Positions 43,641-55,125 of a stretch of DNA of 64,000 bases are shown one piece after another. The translations under genes and the position numbers were made by a program. The notes under the pieces are model-generated. The model saw only the letters and a list, made by a program, of their open reading frames with translations. It searched no databases and had not been told where the DNA came from. This DNA comes from Cryptomeria japonica (Eukaryota > Streptophyta > Pinopsida > Cupressales > Cupressaceae): assembly GCF_030272615.1 (NCBI RefSeq), contig NC_081412.1, forward strand, positions 20,933,932 through 20,997,931, read 5' to 3'. Numbering within the stretch: the stretch's first letter is position 1; every line of letters starts with the position of its first letter.

Positions 43641-44290
43641 AAATGGCCTACCCTGCCCTCTTCAATGGCTCTCCTAATAGTGGATGCTCTACTGCTGTGT
43701 TCACTGAGAAGTGTCCTTTTGTTGCATTTGTGGCTGGTTTTGATTCCCCCTCCTCCCCCCAAGCTCCCGTGGGTGTTGGATCAAGTGGTCTCCACACTGC
43801 TATGGACGATGTTGCTAGGAATATTTTGGCTACTGGTGATGTTGGCAGGGGTGTTGAGGCCTTGAAGGTCCCTCCCATGTCAGTGCTAGTTGGGCCGCCT
43901 CCTCCCCTTGCGTGCACACTACTTTTGTTGTTGCTGGTGTCTCGACCTTGGTTGGCCCAAGTGGTCCTTCCTCTATTCCCGTCAGAGGCATTTTAACCCC
44001 TGTTTTAAATAGCTTGTGCCCTCTCCCCTCTATAAATTCCCTTCCAGGAGGAGTTACTACTAGTAACAAGGCTTCAAAAAGTGTCCTTTTTATAGGTTCC
44101 AAGGGCTCGAAACCTCATTCTACTGGTATGCATAGCTTTGCTTGGGCAGCTAGATCTGCTGTCCAACCTTCCAGAGGGGTTCCTCCTCTTCCCTGTGCCA
44201 AGTCCTCCCTTATGGTGGTTAGTGGTCAGGATGTTGTGGAGAACATTGAGTTTACCAACACTGTGCCTTGGTATGCAAGAATCTGTTGAA
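43641..44290 (+). pseudogene. Gly/Ser/Pro-rich ORF relic of unknown origin
   Basis: Two overlapping frames joined by a frameshift near 43910 give about 215 codons: FEMAYPALFNGSPNSG, VGVGSSGLHTAMDD, then FVVAGVSTLVGPSGPSS and MHSFAWAARSAVQPSRGVP. The base composition is richer in GC than the flanks. A LINE ORF1 N-terminus is one possibility, but I see no diagnostic motif. Confidence 0.35.
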
Positions 44291-44403
44291 GTGCTGAATA
44301 CAATAATGGGCGGCAAGCCAACCCCTTCCGCTTATCCAACGGGTGAATCAAGAAGCTTGGTGGTAAACCAGCCAAGAGAACAACACTCCCAAAATGACTA
44401 TTT

Positions 44404-44607
44404 TGCTCCTCTAAATGGATGAGTCACTGCTGATGAGATCAAGGAAGATGAACATAGAATTAGAGAGAAGGAAGCATTTCTAAGTGCCTTGACTAATTCT
44501 GAGATGACAAATGCAATGAGACTTCAGACCGTACATGAGATCTGGGAGAAGCTTGAGACCCTATATGAAGGAGATAAACAAGTAAAAGTTGCTAAGTTGC
44601 AGAGTTT
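44404..44607 (+). pseudogene. Copia-2 gag, 5' part
   Basis: ADEIKEDEHRIREKEAF, MRLQTVHEIWEKLETLYEG and KQVKVAKLQS are typical UBN2 copia gag segments. The N-terminal NY-WK part is missing. Interrupted at AGTTT by Copia-3. Confidence 0.85.
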
Positions 44608-46033
44608 TGATGGTATGATGAAAGAATAAGTATCTGGTAGATTACTGAAAGGGGGGGGTGAATCAGTAAATAGAAAAAATGATACAAACTTTCCCAATCT
44701 CAATTTCAATGACACAAAGTAAACTTATCAATGAGATACCACTGTCAAGATAAAAACTCATAAGAAAATCGGTTGACTGTTGCAACAACTTAACAATAAA
44801 CAACATCAAACTTATAAACATCCAAATGCTTTATCATATGTCAATAGACTTCATTTCTCAATGCTTCTGGTTATCATGCCTTATCAGAATAGTTAAGCAG
44901 TTAATCAGATCAACCATAAGATCATAACCACAAAAACATTCACCATATGACACAAATATTTTTGACGTGGAAACCCAAATGGGAAAAACCACAATGAGAT
45001 GAGACTCACAAGATAGCTATTTGAACTCTTCTGAAGTTCACCCTATTAGGAGACAAGCCTATTAAAGCTTTACAAAAGTCCTATTAAGAACTGCTCCTGT
45101 TAAGAACCACCCAGTTAAGGGATTGATGACAAATGCCTTGTTAGAAGCAATACCCTGTTAGGAGTAACCTCGGTAGAGGATTTGAAAATCCAAGCTAATG
45201 GATCACCTTGTTAGAGGATTTGAAAAGTAACCAAGCTTGTTAGAGCTTACCTGGTTAAGGGATTTCAGTTCTGCTGTAATTGTTAGAAAATAACAGGGGT
45301 TTGCTTGATCTGTCTGAATAGCACTTCACTTGCTTGATCATATCCTTTTTAAGCTCCTATTCGCCTTTAGTCAAACTGCAGACACATTATCTGGTTCGGC
45401 AACCACACACTCAATCGATCTCTGCCAACACCTTCAACAAGACAACTTCATCAACCTTATGAACAAATCAATTAGGTCGACAACCTAAGTCAAAAAATCT
45501 CATAGAGATTACAAACAAGTCAGTTCAAGTATGACTGTTGGATTACATAGCAATCTTTGCACATTAATCAAGAAAGCCTTGGTTGCTCTTTGATCACCTC
45601 TTTGATCTCTGTAACTCATCATGCGCTTTGCATTAGATGCAATACACTTTGCTCATTCTCTAGACAAAAAGGTTACAACAACACGCCAAAAACATTTTGG
45701 CATTGTTTTCATACAATGAACATATGTGTCACCATCATTACCACTCATCATCAGATCATAAACCAACATAACCAATTCAACAACCTTAATTGGTTAGGGT
45801 TTAACAAAAACAACTGGTAGGGTTTACTGCTAACATCAAATAGATAGGGTTTAACCTTTTATCGGTTACCGGTTCAACTCACAAACCTGCATACTAGTTT
45901 ACAATTTCCTTCACAAAGCTCATCCTATCGGTTACAAGACAATATCAACAATAACAACAATATCATTACCGATTAATTGACATCAATGACAACATAACAT
46001 ATCATTAATGCAATCTTCATGCAAATGCCAACA
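44608..46033 (-). repeat. Copia-3 3' LTR
   Basis: On the minus strand it begins TGTTGGCATTTGCATG and ends TCATACCATCA. It matches 53702-55120, including a G-rich GAGAGGGGGG/GAAAGGGGGG block near the left edge and CCGGTT motifs near 45866. Confidence 0.92.
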
Positions 46034-46380
46034 ATCTCCCCCTTTGCCATTGATGGCAATACAAATATCAACACCATTGATTGCTCTTGTGATTGTGAAT
46101 AGGAATCCTGGTTTACATTACCAAGTATTCACCATGCACTCCATGTCTTCCGCTTGTCACTGGTTCTCCTCATAATCACATAATTCTTCTCCCCCTTTGA
46201 CAACAATGCCAAATTGAAAGTAAAACCTGTAATGTGAAGTTTCTCTGTATAACAACAACAATCTGCAACTTGATGCTCCCCCAATGGAATAAATTCCACT
46301 AGTACACCAATCCTTCTGTAGAATTCTACAAGTGGTTCAGGGATTGATGTAGTCAACATCATGCTCAACTAACCTCATGA
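46034..46380 (-). promoter_or_regulatory. Copia-3 polypurine tracts and 3' UTR
   Basis: The minus strand reads CAAAGGGGGAGAT next to the LTR. Further tracts lie at about 46188 (TCTCCCCCTTTGAC on plus) and 46270 (GCTCCCCCAATGG). The phrase GCCATCAATGGCAAAGG beside the PPT is shared, with one change, with Elements A and B and, in part, with Copia-5. A 79-codon minus ORF here has no recognised identity. Confidence 0.75.
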
Positions 46381-46535
46381 AGGGGAACAACCCCTAGTTG
46401 ACTTCTAAGATACTCAAATGTAGTCTTAGGTAGAGGTTTAGTAAAAATATCTGCAAGTTGCTCCTTGGTAGAAACATGCTCTAAGATAACATCTTTTCTC
46501 TGCACTTTTTACCTCAAGAAATGATACTTCAATTC
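46381..46535 (-). pseudogene. Copia-3 RNase H, C-terminal part
   Basis: The minus strand encodes IELKYHFLR, a stop, then ILEHVSTKEQLADIFTKPLP and TTFEYLRSQLG, the classic end of copia RNase H. It continues from 49727 across the Copia-4 insertion. Confidence 0.88.
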
Positions 46536-46540
46536 AATAT

Positions 46541-47782
46541 TGTTGGAAATGTGCCTCTAATTCACTTGACCTTTGTTCATACTGATCGGGTTAACTCTAG
46601 CCGATGAAACAGTGTGAAGAAAATCTGTGAGCTTTATTGGCACAACCTTTGCCGATGAACTCGACATATCAGAGTAGGTATCAGCTATCGGGAGTGATCT
46701 CAGTCTACTATACCAATACCCGATGAGTCCTCCTTCCTATGTCTTTAAGTGTAACGGAGCTCAGAGTAGCAGGCTTGAAGTAATCCCGATGACCCGATGA
46801 AGTCATCTTCGGTCATCGGGGCATCGATTATCAAATGGACAAAAGGATAAAAGGCATGCAGGTTAGATCTTGATCCAACGATTCTCGCTATATCGCTATG
46901 GCAAGATGCACAAAGTTTATCCTCCATGACTTGGCGACCAAGGTGGGGCCCAAAAAAGAAGAGCTTCATTCTGGGCGGTTAGTGAGGCTGTGCTAAGGTG
47001 GCAGGAAAGGGACCCTGGAGCCAATCAGGGGGTGCCACGTGGCGGAGTGCAAAAATAGAGATCGAGTAGATCAAGGAAGATCAGATGATCGGGATAGCTA
47101 TTTGGTTCTCTTGCTAATGACTCGATGGAATTTCCTTTGGTGATCAGGGTATTATCGAAGATCGGGAGAACTGGTTATTTGCTACACCGATACCCTATGA
47201 ATTCCCCTTCGGCGATCGGGTCTGTCATCAACCATCTGAGATGTAGTTTTGAGGTTACGTTGATACTTGATGGAGTCGACTTGTCTGAGCCGATGTATTT
47301 GAATACAAACTGGTTAGATTCCTGGATGCATGTGGGATAATTGTTTTCTCACGAATGCAGACTGACGCAGACAGTTAGATGTCTAACCGATTGGTGCAAA
47401 CTGATAGTTAAACGATCGACATGGAAAATGTATATGAAGCCAAGAGGAAATTAGAACATAGTTGTTGTTCTGGTGATAAGCCATATACTATGGTGTGTAG
47501 CCGAAGTGATCAGAGTGAACATCTGTGCTGTGATAACATACTTTATTGTAAAGATTCTTTGCTGTGAATAAAGTACTCTCGTTGTCGGTGGTGGGTTTTT
47601 TCCTGAAAGGGTTTCCCATGTAAATTCATGGTGTTTATCTTTGTGTGTGTTTGAATTTTGATATTGTTTTTGTTTCGTATATGCTAATCTTAGTATTCTG
47701 TAAAGCTTTAAAACATAGTTGTCTTATTTCCCCTGCAAATTGACATTAGGGAAGTGTTTTTCTGCACTGTGCTTTCCTTTCA
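46541..47782 (+). repeat. Copia-4 5' LTR
   Basis: Begins TGTTGGAAATGTGCC and ends TTTCCTTTCA. Its last ~400 bp match 49320-49721. It carries several CCGATGA / TCGGG motifs in its first half. Confidence 0.88.
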
Positions 47783-47784
47783 AG

Positions 47785-47796
47785 TGGTATCAGAGC
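47785..47796 (+). promoter_or_regulatory. Copia-4 primer binding site (tRNA-iMet)
   Basis: TGGTATCAGAGC lies two bases after the LTR end, in the standard position. Confidence 0.9.
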
Positions 47797-47895
47797 CTGG
47801 CCAGTTGTGTTATCCTTTTTGGGTAGGGTTGGTTTTTTTGTGTTAATTTGTTTCAGTGGGAGTCTGTTAGTGTGTCCACTTGTTTACAGATTAAT

Positions 47896-49281
47896 ATGGC
47901 AAGCACTTTTGGAAGAATGGATATTGAGAAGTTCAATGGCTCCAATTTTGAGTTATGAAAACTTAAAGTTGAGGACCTGCTGGTTGACTGAGATTTTTGG
48001 ATTGCAGTGAGTGGACAGAAACCTTCAGGCATGAAGCAAGAAGATTGGGAATTAGTAGACCGAAAAGCCAGAGGACTCATAAGAATAAGCCTTGCAGACT
48101 TAGTTCTATTGAACGTACATGAGGAGAAGACTACAAGTGATTTGTGGAATAAGTTAGGAGACATCTATCAGGGCAAATCCTTGGTGAATAAACTCTTCCT
48201 CAGGAAGAAGTTATATTCTCTAAAAATGGATGTAGGAACACCCTTGGAAGATCATTTGAATGCTTTCAACATAGTTCTTGCTCAATTGACATCCGTTGGC
48301 ATGGCTATTCAAGAAGAAGAACGTTGCATGTTGCTGCTATGCTCATTACCAGATTCTTGGGAAAATTTGGTGATGGCCATTAGAAGAACTACTACCCAAT
48401 TCAAGATGGATACGGTAGTTGCTTCTTTGTTGTCAGAAGAAATGAGGAAGAAATATTCTGAGAAAACTAAAGAGACACTCTTTTTTCAAGGTAGACCAAA
48501 GGACAAAGGCAAAAAGAAGGACAAGAAGTCCAAGTCCAAGTCTCAAGAGAGGTCCAAGTCTTCTGGAAATAAGTCTAAGGTGAAATGTTGGAACTGTAGA
48601 CAAAAGGGTCATATTCAAAAGGATTGCAAAAAGGAGAAGAAGAGAAAGAACTCTTCTGATAATAAATCTTCTCACAGTGATGCAAATGCCTTTGTAGAAG
48701 CTTTGGCAGTACCTGCTTCTGACAATGTGTGGTTGATTGACTCAGGGGCATCTTTCCATATGACATCTCACAAGGAGTGGTTCTCAAAGTATGAACCGTA
48801 TGCTGGTGGGAAGGTGTACTTAGCAAGTGACTCAACACTGGAAATTATTTGGAGAGGAAGACTTAAAATCCAATTTCTTGATGGGAGAATAAAGGGAGTC
48901 AATGGAGTTCTACACATACCAGGTTTGGCAAGAAACTTACTTTCTGTAAACAAGTTGAATGATGTTGGAGTCTAGGTAACATTTGTGTCTGGTGGTTGTA
49001 AGATGACTAGAGGGTATATTATTTTGGCTAAGGGTAAACACATTGGTACATTGTACAAGTTAGATGCTGAACCTGTGTGCTGTAGTATAGTCACTAAGAA
49101 ATCTGATAGAACTACCAAGTTGACATATGATGTAAATTCTATGGAAGCTAAAATTCCTGCAGAAAAGACAATGCTCTGGCATTATAGGCTTGGTCACATT
49201 GGTGAAAAATGTTTGAAAAATTTAAAAAGTAAAAATCTAGTAGGACTTACTGATTGTAACCTTGAGTTTGATTTCTATTAA
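47896..49281 (+). pseudogene. Copia-4 gag, protease and pre-integrase (three stops)
   Basis: One frame of 462 codons from ATG 47896 (MASTFGRMDIEKFNG). In-frame TGA codons at about 47956 and 47989 sit where Trp and Arg are expected, and TAG at 48973 where Gln is likely. UBN2 gag: WELVDRKARGLIRISL, TSDLWNKLGDIYQG, LLLCSLPDSWENLVMAI. A Lys/Ser-rich linker and one intact knuckle CWNCRQKGHIQKDC follow. The protease WLIDSGASFHMTSH is intact. The pre-integrase zinc segment LWHYRLGHIGEKCLKNL is present. Only point mutations break it; the rest of pol is deleted. Confidence 0.92.
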
Positions 49282-49319
49282 CATTGCATATATGGAAAAC
49301 AAAACCATGTTCAATTTTA

Positions 49320-49721
49320 TTCTAACTGATTGGTGCAAACTGACAGTTGAACAGTCGACATGGAATATGTATATGAAGCCAAGAGGAAACTAGAACATAG
49401 TTGCTGTTCTGATGATAAGCCGTATACTGTGGTGTGTAGCCGAAGTGATCATAGTGAACATCTGTGTTGTGATAACATACTTTATTTTAAAGATTATTTG
49501 CTGTGAATAAAGTGCTCTTGTTGTCGGTGGTGGGTTTTTTCTTGAAAGGGTTTCCCATGTAAATTCATGGTGTTTATCTCTGTGTGTGTTTGAATTCTGA
49601 TATTGTTTCTATTTCATATATGTTAATCTTAGTATTCTGTACAACTTTAAAACATACTAGTCTTATTTCCCCTGCAAATTGACATTAGGGAAGCGTTTTT
49701 CCACACTGTGCTTTCCTTTCA
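49320..49721 (+). repeat. Copia-4 3' LTR, truncated
   Basis: Matches about 47382-47782 of the 5' LTR (TAACTGATTGGTGCAAACTG here, TAACCGATTGGTGCAAACTG there). The first ~840 bp of the LTR are missing. Confidence 0.9.
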
Positions 49722-49726
49722 AATAT

Positions 49727-50069
49727 GCTTGGTTTGTGCGTGCAAAACATGATTCTTGGAAATATTTATGGCATTTGTATTATCACATAAAATCTTTATA
49801 GGTTCTGAAATCTTCATCTTAAAACCTTCCAAAATGTGCCTCATCCAAATAGCCTGTGTGCAATTCATGCAAGCTGCAACATATTCAACTTCAGTAGTAG
49901 ATTGTGAAGTACAACTCTACTTCTTACTACATGAAACAAGTCTTCCTCAAAGAAAGAGTGGTGTTGTTCCAGTCATCAACATTTCCTGCCCAATCAGCAT
50001 CTATGTACACTTTCAAATCAAAGTTTCCTCCATATGGATACCATAATCCATAGTCAACAGTACCTTCCA
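49727..50069 (-). pseudogene. Copia-3 RNase H, N-terminal part
   Basis: Minus strand, after a frameshift from RT: DLKVYIDADWAGNVDD with the first Asp, TTEVEYVAACMNCTQAIWMR with the Glu, ILCDNTNAINISKN with the second Asp, then HAQTKH at the Copia-4 site. Two adjacent stops lie near 49925. The domain continues at 46535. Confidence 0.88.
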
Positions 50070-51319
50070 GGTATCTAAAAATTCTCTTGTTGCTATCAGA
50101 TATGTTTCCTTAGGATTCTTCTGGAATCTAGCAACTATGCTAACTGCATGAGCTATATCCGGTCTGCTATGAACAACATAGTGCAATTTGCCAATCATTG
50201 ACCTATATTCCTTCTCATCAACAGACTTGGATTCATCTTCCTTAGACAACTTACAACCTGTAACCATTGGTGTCCCAATTGGTTTACAGTCACTCATGCC
50301 AAATGTATTCAAGACCTCTTTCACATACTTAGACCGTGTAATGAAAATACCATTCTTCATTTGTTGTATCTACAAGCCTATGAATTTTTTTATTTCCCCT
50401 ACTAAAGACATTTCAAACTCATTTTTCATTTCATCTGCAAAACTATTGCTCATGACATCATTACCTCCAAATATGATATCATCAACAAATACTTCACTGA
50501 CCAGTATTTCATCTCCTTCAGACTTGAGATATATGTTACTATCATCACTGGTTCTCAAAAATCTTATCTTCATCAGATGTGTATGAAGCCTTTCATACCA
50601 TATTCTAGGTGCCTACTTTAATCCATATAAAGCCTTATGCAATCTGTATACCATGTCTTTCTCATCAGTCAAAGAATAACCATATGGCTGCTCTATGTAT
50701 ACTTCTTCCAATATCCCATTCAAAAATGCAAACTTAACATCTATCTGGTATACCTTGAATTTCTTATGGGCTGCAAATGCAAGTAAAGTTCTAATGCCTT
50801 CTAGTCTTGCTACTGGTGCAAAAGTTTCGTCATAATCTTCTCCTTTTTCTTGTGCATAACCTTTGCAAACCAACCTAGCCTTGTTCGAACTACAACACCA
50901 TCCTCATTGAACTTGTTCCTAAATACCCATTTAGTACCTATTACATTTTTATTTACCGGTCGGGGTACTAGGGTCCAAGTGTTGTTCTTCTCAATTTGAT
51001 CCAATTCCTCCTCCATAGCTTTAACCCAATGATCATCACCAAATGCTTCCTTAGCAGTTCTTGGTTCAATGGTGGAGATCATGCAAGAGTTCTCTCTTAT
51101 TCTCCTTCTGGTTAGTACTCCAACATCCTTATCCCCAATAATCTGTTTAGGATTGTGATTCAGTCTCACATATCTTGGAATAACATGATCATTATCTTCA
51201 AGTTCAACTTCATCATTATCATCATCTTCTGAATTTATCTGTTCTGGTTGAACAAGTGCATAAGAATATGCTTTGCCGGTTTCAACTTTCACGATTTCTG
51301 GTTCCAAAAACAAATGCAA
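50070..51319 (-). pseudogene. Copia-3 reverse transcriptase (broken)
   Basis: Minus strand: RTAKEAFGDDHWVKAMEEEL, NNTWTLVPRPVNKNVIGTKW, then in another frame [50 protein letters not shown] with a stop, the catalytic LVSEVFVDDIIFGG, and GKLHYVVHSRPDIAHAVSIV. The FVDD active site is intact. A frameshift near 50860 and stops near 50611 and 50370 inactivate it. Confidence 0.92.
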
Positions 51320-52213
51320 GGATCTTCATCCTTCTTCTCCAAACTGGTTTCCTTTGAAACTTTAGGATATTCATCCACTCGAACATCAACACTCTCAATA
51401 ATTCTCTGTGTCTGGTTGTTAAAACACTTGTAGGCCTTACTCTTGGTGGAATAGCCAAGAAATATACCTTCATCACTCTTAGCCTCAAATTTTCTAACAT
51501 AATCACCTCCTTTAATAAAACATTTGCTTCCAAATATTCTGAAATAACTAACATTAGGTGATCTTCCATACCAATATTCATAAGGAGTCTTGTCCTTACC
51601 TTTTTTCACCAAAACTCGGTTCATAGTGTAGATAGTTGTGTTGACAACTTCTCTCCAAAAGGTTTTTCGCTACACCTCCTTGTATCAACATTGTCCTAGC
51701 AGCTTCAACAACTGACCAGTTGTTCCTCTCTGCGATACCATTCTGCTGTGGTGCAGAAAGTTGCCACTTGATACCGTTCTCTTCATAATACCTAGTGAAT
51801 TCCTCAGAAGTAAATTCACCACTTGGATATATCCTTAGACATTTTATCTTCTTATCACTCTCCTTCTCAGCTAAGGCCTTGAATGCCTTGAACTTACCAA
51901 AATCTTCAATCTTATCCTTCAAGAATGTGACCCACAACATCCTTGAGCAATCATCAGTGAGGATCATGAAATATATGTCACCTTGAATGCTTTTTGTTCT
52001 TATTGGTCCACAAAGATCTGTATGAACCAAGTCTAACAAATGCTCCGCTGAAAAGGATTTTCTCTTGAAAGTTGAAGATGTCATCTTTCCTAACTGACAT
52101 TCTTTGCAAAGAGCATTAACTGATTTGTCTAACTGAGGCAAACCTCTCATTGTCTTGGACTTACTCACTTTAACAATGTTATCAAAGTTTATATGACAAA
52201 ATCTCATATGCCA
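51320..52213 (-). pseudogene. Copia-3 integrase (broken)
   Basis: Minus strand: LDLVHTDLCGPIRTKSIQG with the first Asp, YFMILTDDCSRMLWVTFLKD, CLRIYPSGEFTSEEF where the family SD-GGEF Asp has been lost, and QQNGIAERNNWSVVEAARTM with the Glu. A frameshift near 51620 leads to PYEYWYGRSPNVSYFRIFG. The lost Asp and the frameshift make it non-functional. Confidence 0.9.
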
Positions 52214-52216
52214 AAG

Positions 52217-53584
52217 TCAGCTATCATCTATCTTTACAATTAAATAGTTACTAACTTTAGGATTAAGGTGAAACAGGTTACCTTTAGTTTTCTTCCTAGT
52301 TGCAATCAATTCACCTTTGTTGTCAAAAAATTTGCACATACCATTTTTAAACTTTAGTGGGTATCCTTTGTCATTGATTTGTGCCACACTCAAAAGATTG
52401 TGCTTTAGACCTTCAACCCAATAGACATCATCTGCACTGCTCTTCCCATTAAGATAAATAATTCCCTTACCTTTAACCATGCAGGGTGAGTCATTGCCAA
52501 ATCTTACAACTTCGCCAGCAAATTCCTTCAAAGAAAGAAATTTGCTCCGATCACCGGTCATATGATGTGAACAACCACTATCAATGATCCAATCATCAGA
52601 TTTATCCATCCTAGACACTAATGCCTTCTGGTCTGATATCAATTCCTTAATAGCTACAAACACAATATCTTTATTAACATCACCATCAAATTCTTCATCA
52701 GTGATACCACCATCAACAATGATAAGACAATCTCTCTTGCCTTTACCCTTATACTTCTTGAATTTCTCTCTCTTGTGTTCATTTTCACCATTAGGACAGT
52801 TAGCAGCTATGTGGCCAATCTTGTTGCATGCAAAACACTTTAAAGGTAATTTACCTCTATATTTACCAGTGCCTCTAGGCAACCGCTTTGCCAACAATGC
52901 TTCAAGCTCCACTAAATTTTCTTCATCATCAACATCTCTGCTGGATCTGGATTCATAACAGTGACTAGTATCTCTACTTTTTCTCACAAATGGGTTAGAA
53001 ACAAAAGCTCTAAATGCAGACTCAGATTTTTGTACACTACCATCATAACCATTTAATTCAAAAGCAGTAAGTTTGCCAATGATGGAGTCAAGAGTTACCT
53101 TAGTTTTGTCTATGGACTTCAGCTCCTGAATAGCTGCAACTCGGATAGCGTAGACCGGTAGCAGGGTTCTTAGTACCTTACTGATCACTGTGGCATCTTC
53201 CACTTCCCCTCCTTCACTCTTAATTTCACTGACTATCTCTTTTATCCTTTGACCATACTGTTGGATATTCTCACCTTCAACCATCCACATGTCATCAAAC
53301 TTTCCTCTTAGACTCTCCTCTTTAGCAATCTTAACATGTTCATCACCGCTATAAATCTCTTCAATTTTTTCCCATACCTCATGTGCAATCTCTAGACCAT
53401 GAACATCTACATATTAAACATCAGACATGGAATTGATAATGGCCTCTAATGCTTGATGATTTTCATGTTGTTCTTTCTTTTGATCATCAGTAAAAATCCC
53501 AGTGGGTGCAACATATTTAGTATTGACATGTTCCCAATACTGACTTCCCAGACTCTTCATGTAAATTTCATTCTTTTGCTCCAT
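52217..53584 (-). pseudogene. Copia-3 gag and protease (one or two stops)
   Basis: ATG at 53584 (MEQKNEIYMKSLGSQYWEHV). Stops: a TAA near 53415 and a TGA at 52214-52216 at the end of the piece. The gag has HEVWEKIEEIYSGDEHVKIA, DDMWMVEGENIQQYGQRIKE and a knuckle CFACNKIGHIAANC. The protease is DDWIIDSGCSHHMTGD, with VEGLKHNLLSVAQINDKG following. Apart from the stops the sequence is well preserved. Confidence 0.92.
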
Positions 53585-53687
53585 ATCCTATAGTTCTCTT
53601 TGTTAAACTTCAGACCTTCCTTCTTCATCATGATCTGCAAGATCTTTACCTCAAGCTATTAGGCTTAGATCTCAGAGGACCTGAGAT

Positions 53688-53699
53688 GCTCTGATACCA
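53688..53699 (-). promoter_or_regulatory. Copia-3 primer binding site (tRNA-iMet)
   Basis: The minus strand reads TGGTATCAGAGC two bases after the LTR end. Confidence 0.9.
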
Positions 53700-53701
53700 A
53701 T

Positions 53702-55120
53702 TGATGGTATGATGAAAGAATAAGTATCTGGTAGATTACTGAGAGGGGGGCGGTGAATTTGTAAATATAAAAACTGATACAAACTTTCCCAATCTCAATT
53801 TCAATAACACAAAGTAAAGATCAATGAAATACCACTGTCAAGATAAAAAATCATAAGAAAACCAATTGACTGTTACAACAACTTAATAGTAAACAACATC
53901 AAACTTATAAACATATAAATGCTTTATCATATGTCAACATACTTCATTTCTCAATGCTTCCAGTTATCATGCCTTATCAGAATAGTTAAGTAGTTAATCA
54001 AATCAACCATAAGATCATAACCACAAAAACATTCACCACATGACACAAATATTTTTGACGTGAAACTCAAATGGGAAAAACCATGGCGAGATGAGACTCA
54101 CAAGATAACTATCTAAACTCTTGTGAAGTTCTCCCTATTAGGAGCCAAGCCTGTTAAAGCTTTACAAAAGTCCTATTAAGAACTGATCTTTTTAAGAACC
54201 ACCCGGTTAAGGGATTGACTACAAATGCCTTGTTAGAAGCAATACCCTATTAGGAGTAACCTCGGTAGAGGATTTGAAAATCCAAGCTAATGGATCACCT
54301 TGTTAGAGGATTTGAAAAGTAACCAAGCTTGTTAGAGCTTACCAGGTTAAGGGATTTTAGTTCTGCTGTAATTGTTAGAAAATAACAGGGGTTTGCTTGA
54401 TCTGAATAACATTCACTTGCTTGATCAGACCCTTTTTAAGCTCCTATCTACCTTTACTCAAACTGCAGACACATTATCCGGTTCGGCAACCACACACTCA
54501 ACTGATCTCTACCAACACCTTCAACAAGACAACTTCATCAACCTTATAAACAAATCAATTAGGTCGGCAACCTAGGTCAAAAAATCTCATAGAGATTACA
54601 AACAAGTTGGTTCAAGTATGACTGTTAGATTACATAGCAATCTCTGCACATTAATTAAGAAAGCCTTAATTGCTCTTTGATCACCTCTTCGATCTCTGTA
54701 ACTCATCACACACTTTGCATTAGATGCAATACACTTTGCTCATTCCCTAGAGAAAAAGGTTACAACAACACACTAAAAACATTTTGAAATTGTTTTCATA
54801 TAATGACCATACGTGTCACCATCATTATCGCTCATCATCTGGTCATAAACCAACATAAACAATTCAACAACCATAATCGATTAGGTTTTAACAAAAAAAA
54901 CTAGTAGGGTTTACTAGTTACATCAAATAGATAGGGTTTAACCTTTTACCGATTACCGGTTCAACTCACAAACTTACATACCGGTTTACAATTTCCTTCA
55001 CAAAGCTCATCCTACCGGTTACAAGACAATATCAACAATAACAACAATATCATTACTGGTTAATTGACTTCAATGACAACATAACATATCATTAATGCAA
55101 TCTTCATGCAAATGCCAACA
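53702..55120 (-). repeat. Copia-3 5' LTR
   Basis: The partner of 44608-46033. ACCGGTT occurs near 54954, 54980 and 55014. It ends at its right edge with AATGCCAACA, then the AGTTT duplication. Confidence 0.92.
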
Positions 55121-55125
55121 AGTTT

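Larger units (their letters stand above)
46541..49721 (+). mobile_element. Copia-4, internally deleted Ty1/copia element
   Basis: Inserted in Copia-3 RNase H with a perfect AATAT duplication (46536-46540 and 49722-49726). A 1.24-kb 5' LTR, PBS and gag-protease-pre-integrase are followed at about 49320 by only the last ~400 bp of the 3' LTR. Integrase core, RT, RNase H and the first part of the 3' LTR are gone, probably by deletion after insertion. Confidence 0.9.
44608..55120 (-). mobile_element. Copia-3, Ty1/copia LTR retrotransposon interrupted by Copia-4
   Basis: LTRs of about 1.42 kb (44608-46033 and 53702-55120), a perfect AGTTT duplication (44603-44607 and 55121-55125), a tRNA-iMet PBS and PPT, and coding order gag-PR-IN-RT-RH on the minus strand. 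Without Copia-4 it is about 7.3 kb. Several stops and frameshifts disable it, though RT keeps its FVDD motif. Multiple PPT-like tracts suggest a Sirevirus-type copia. Confidence 0.93.

Noticed and set aside
46129-46368. 79-codon minus-strand ORF as a gene
   Set aside because: It lies in the Copia-3 3' UTR between PPT tracts, has no recognisable motif and includes PPT-derived sequence.
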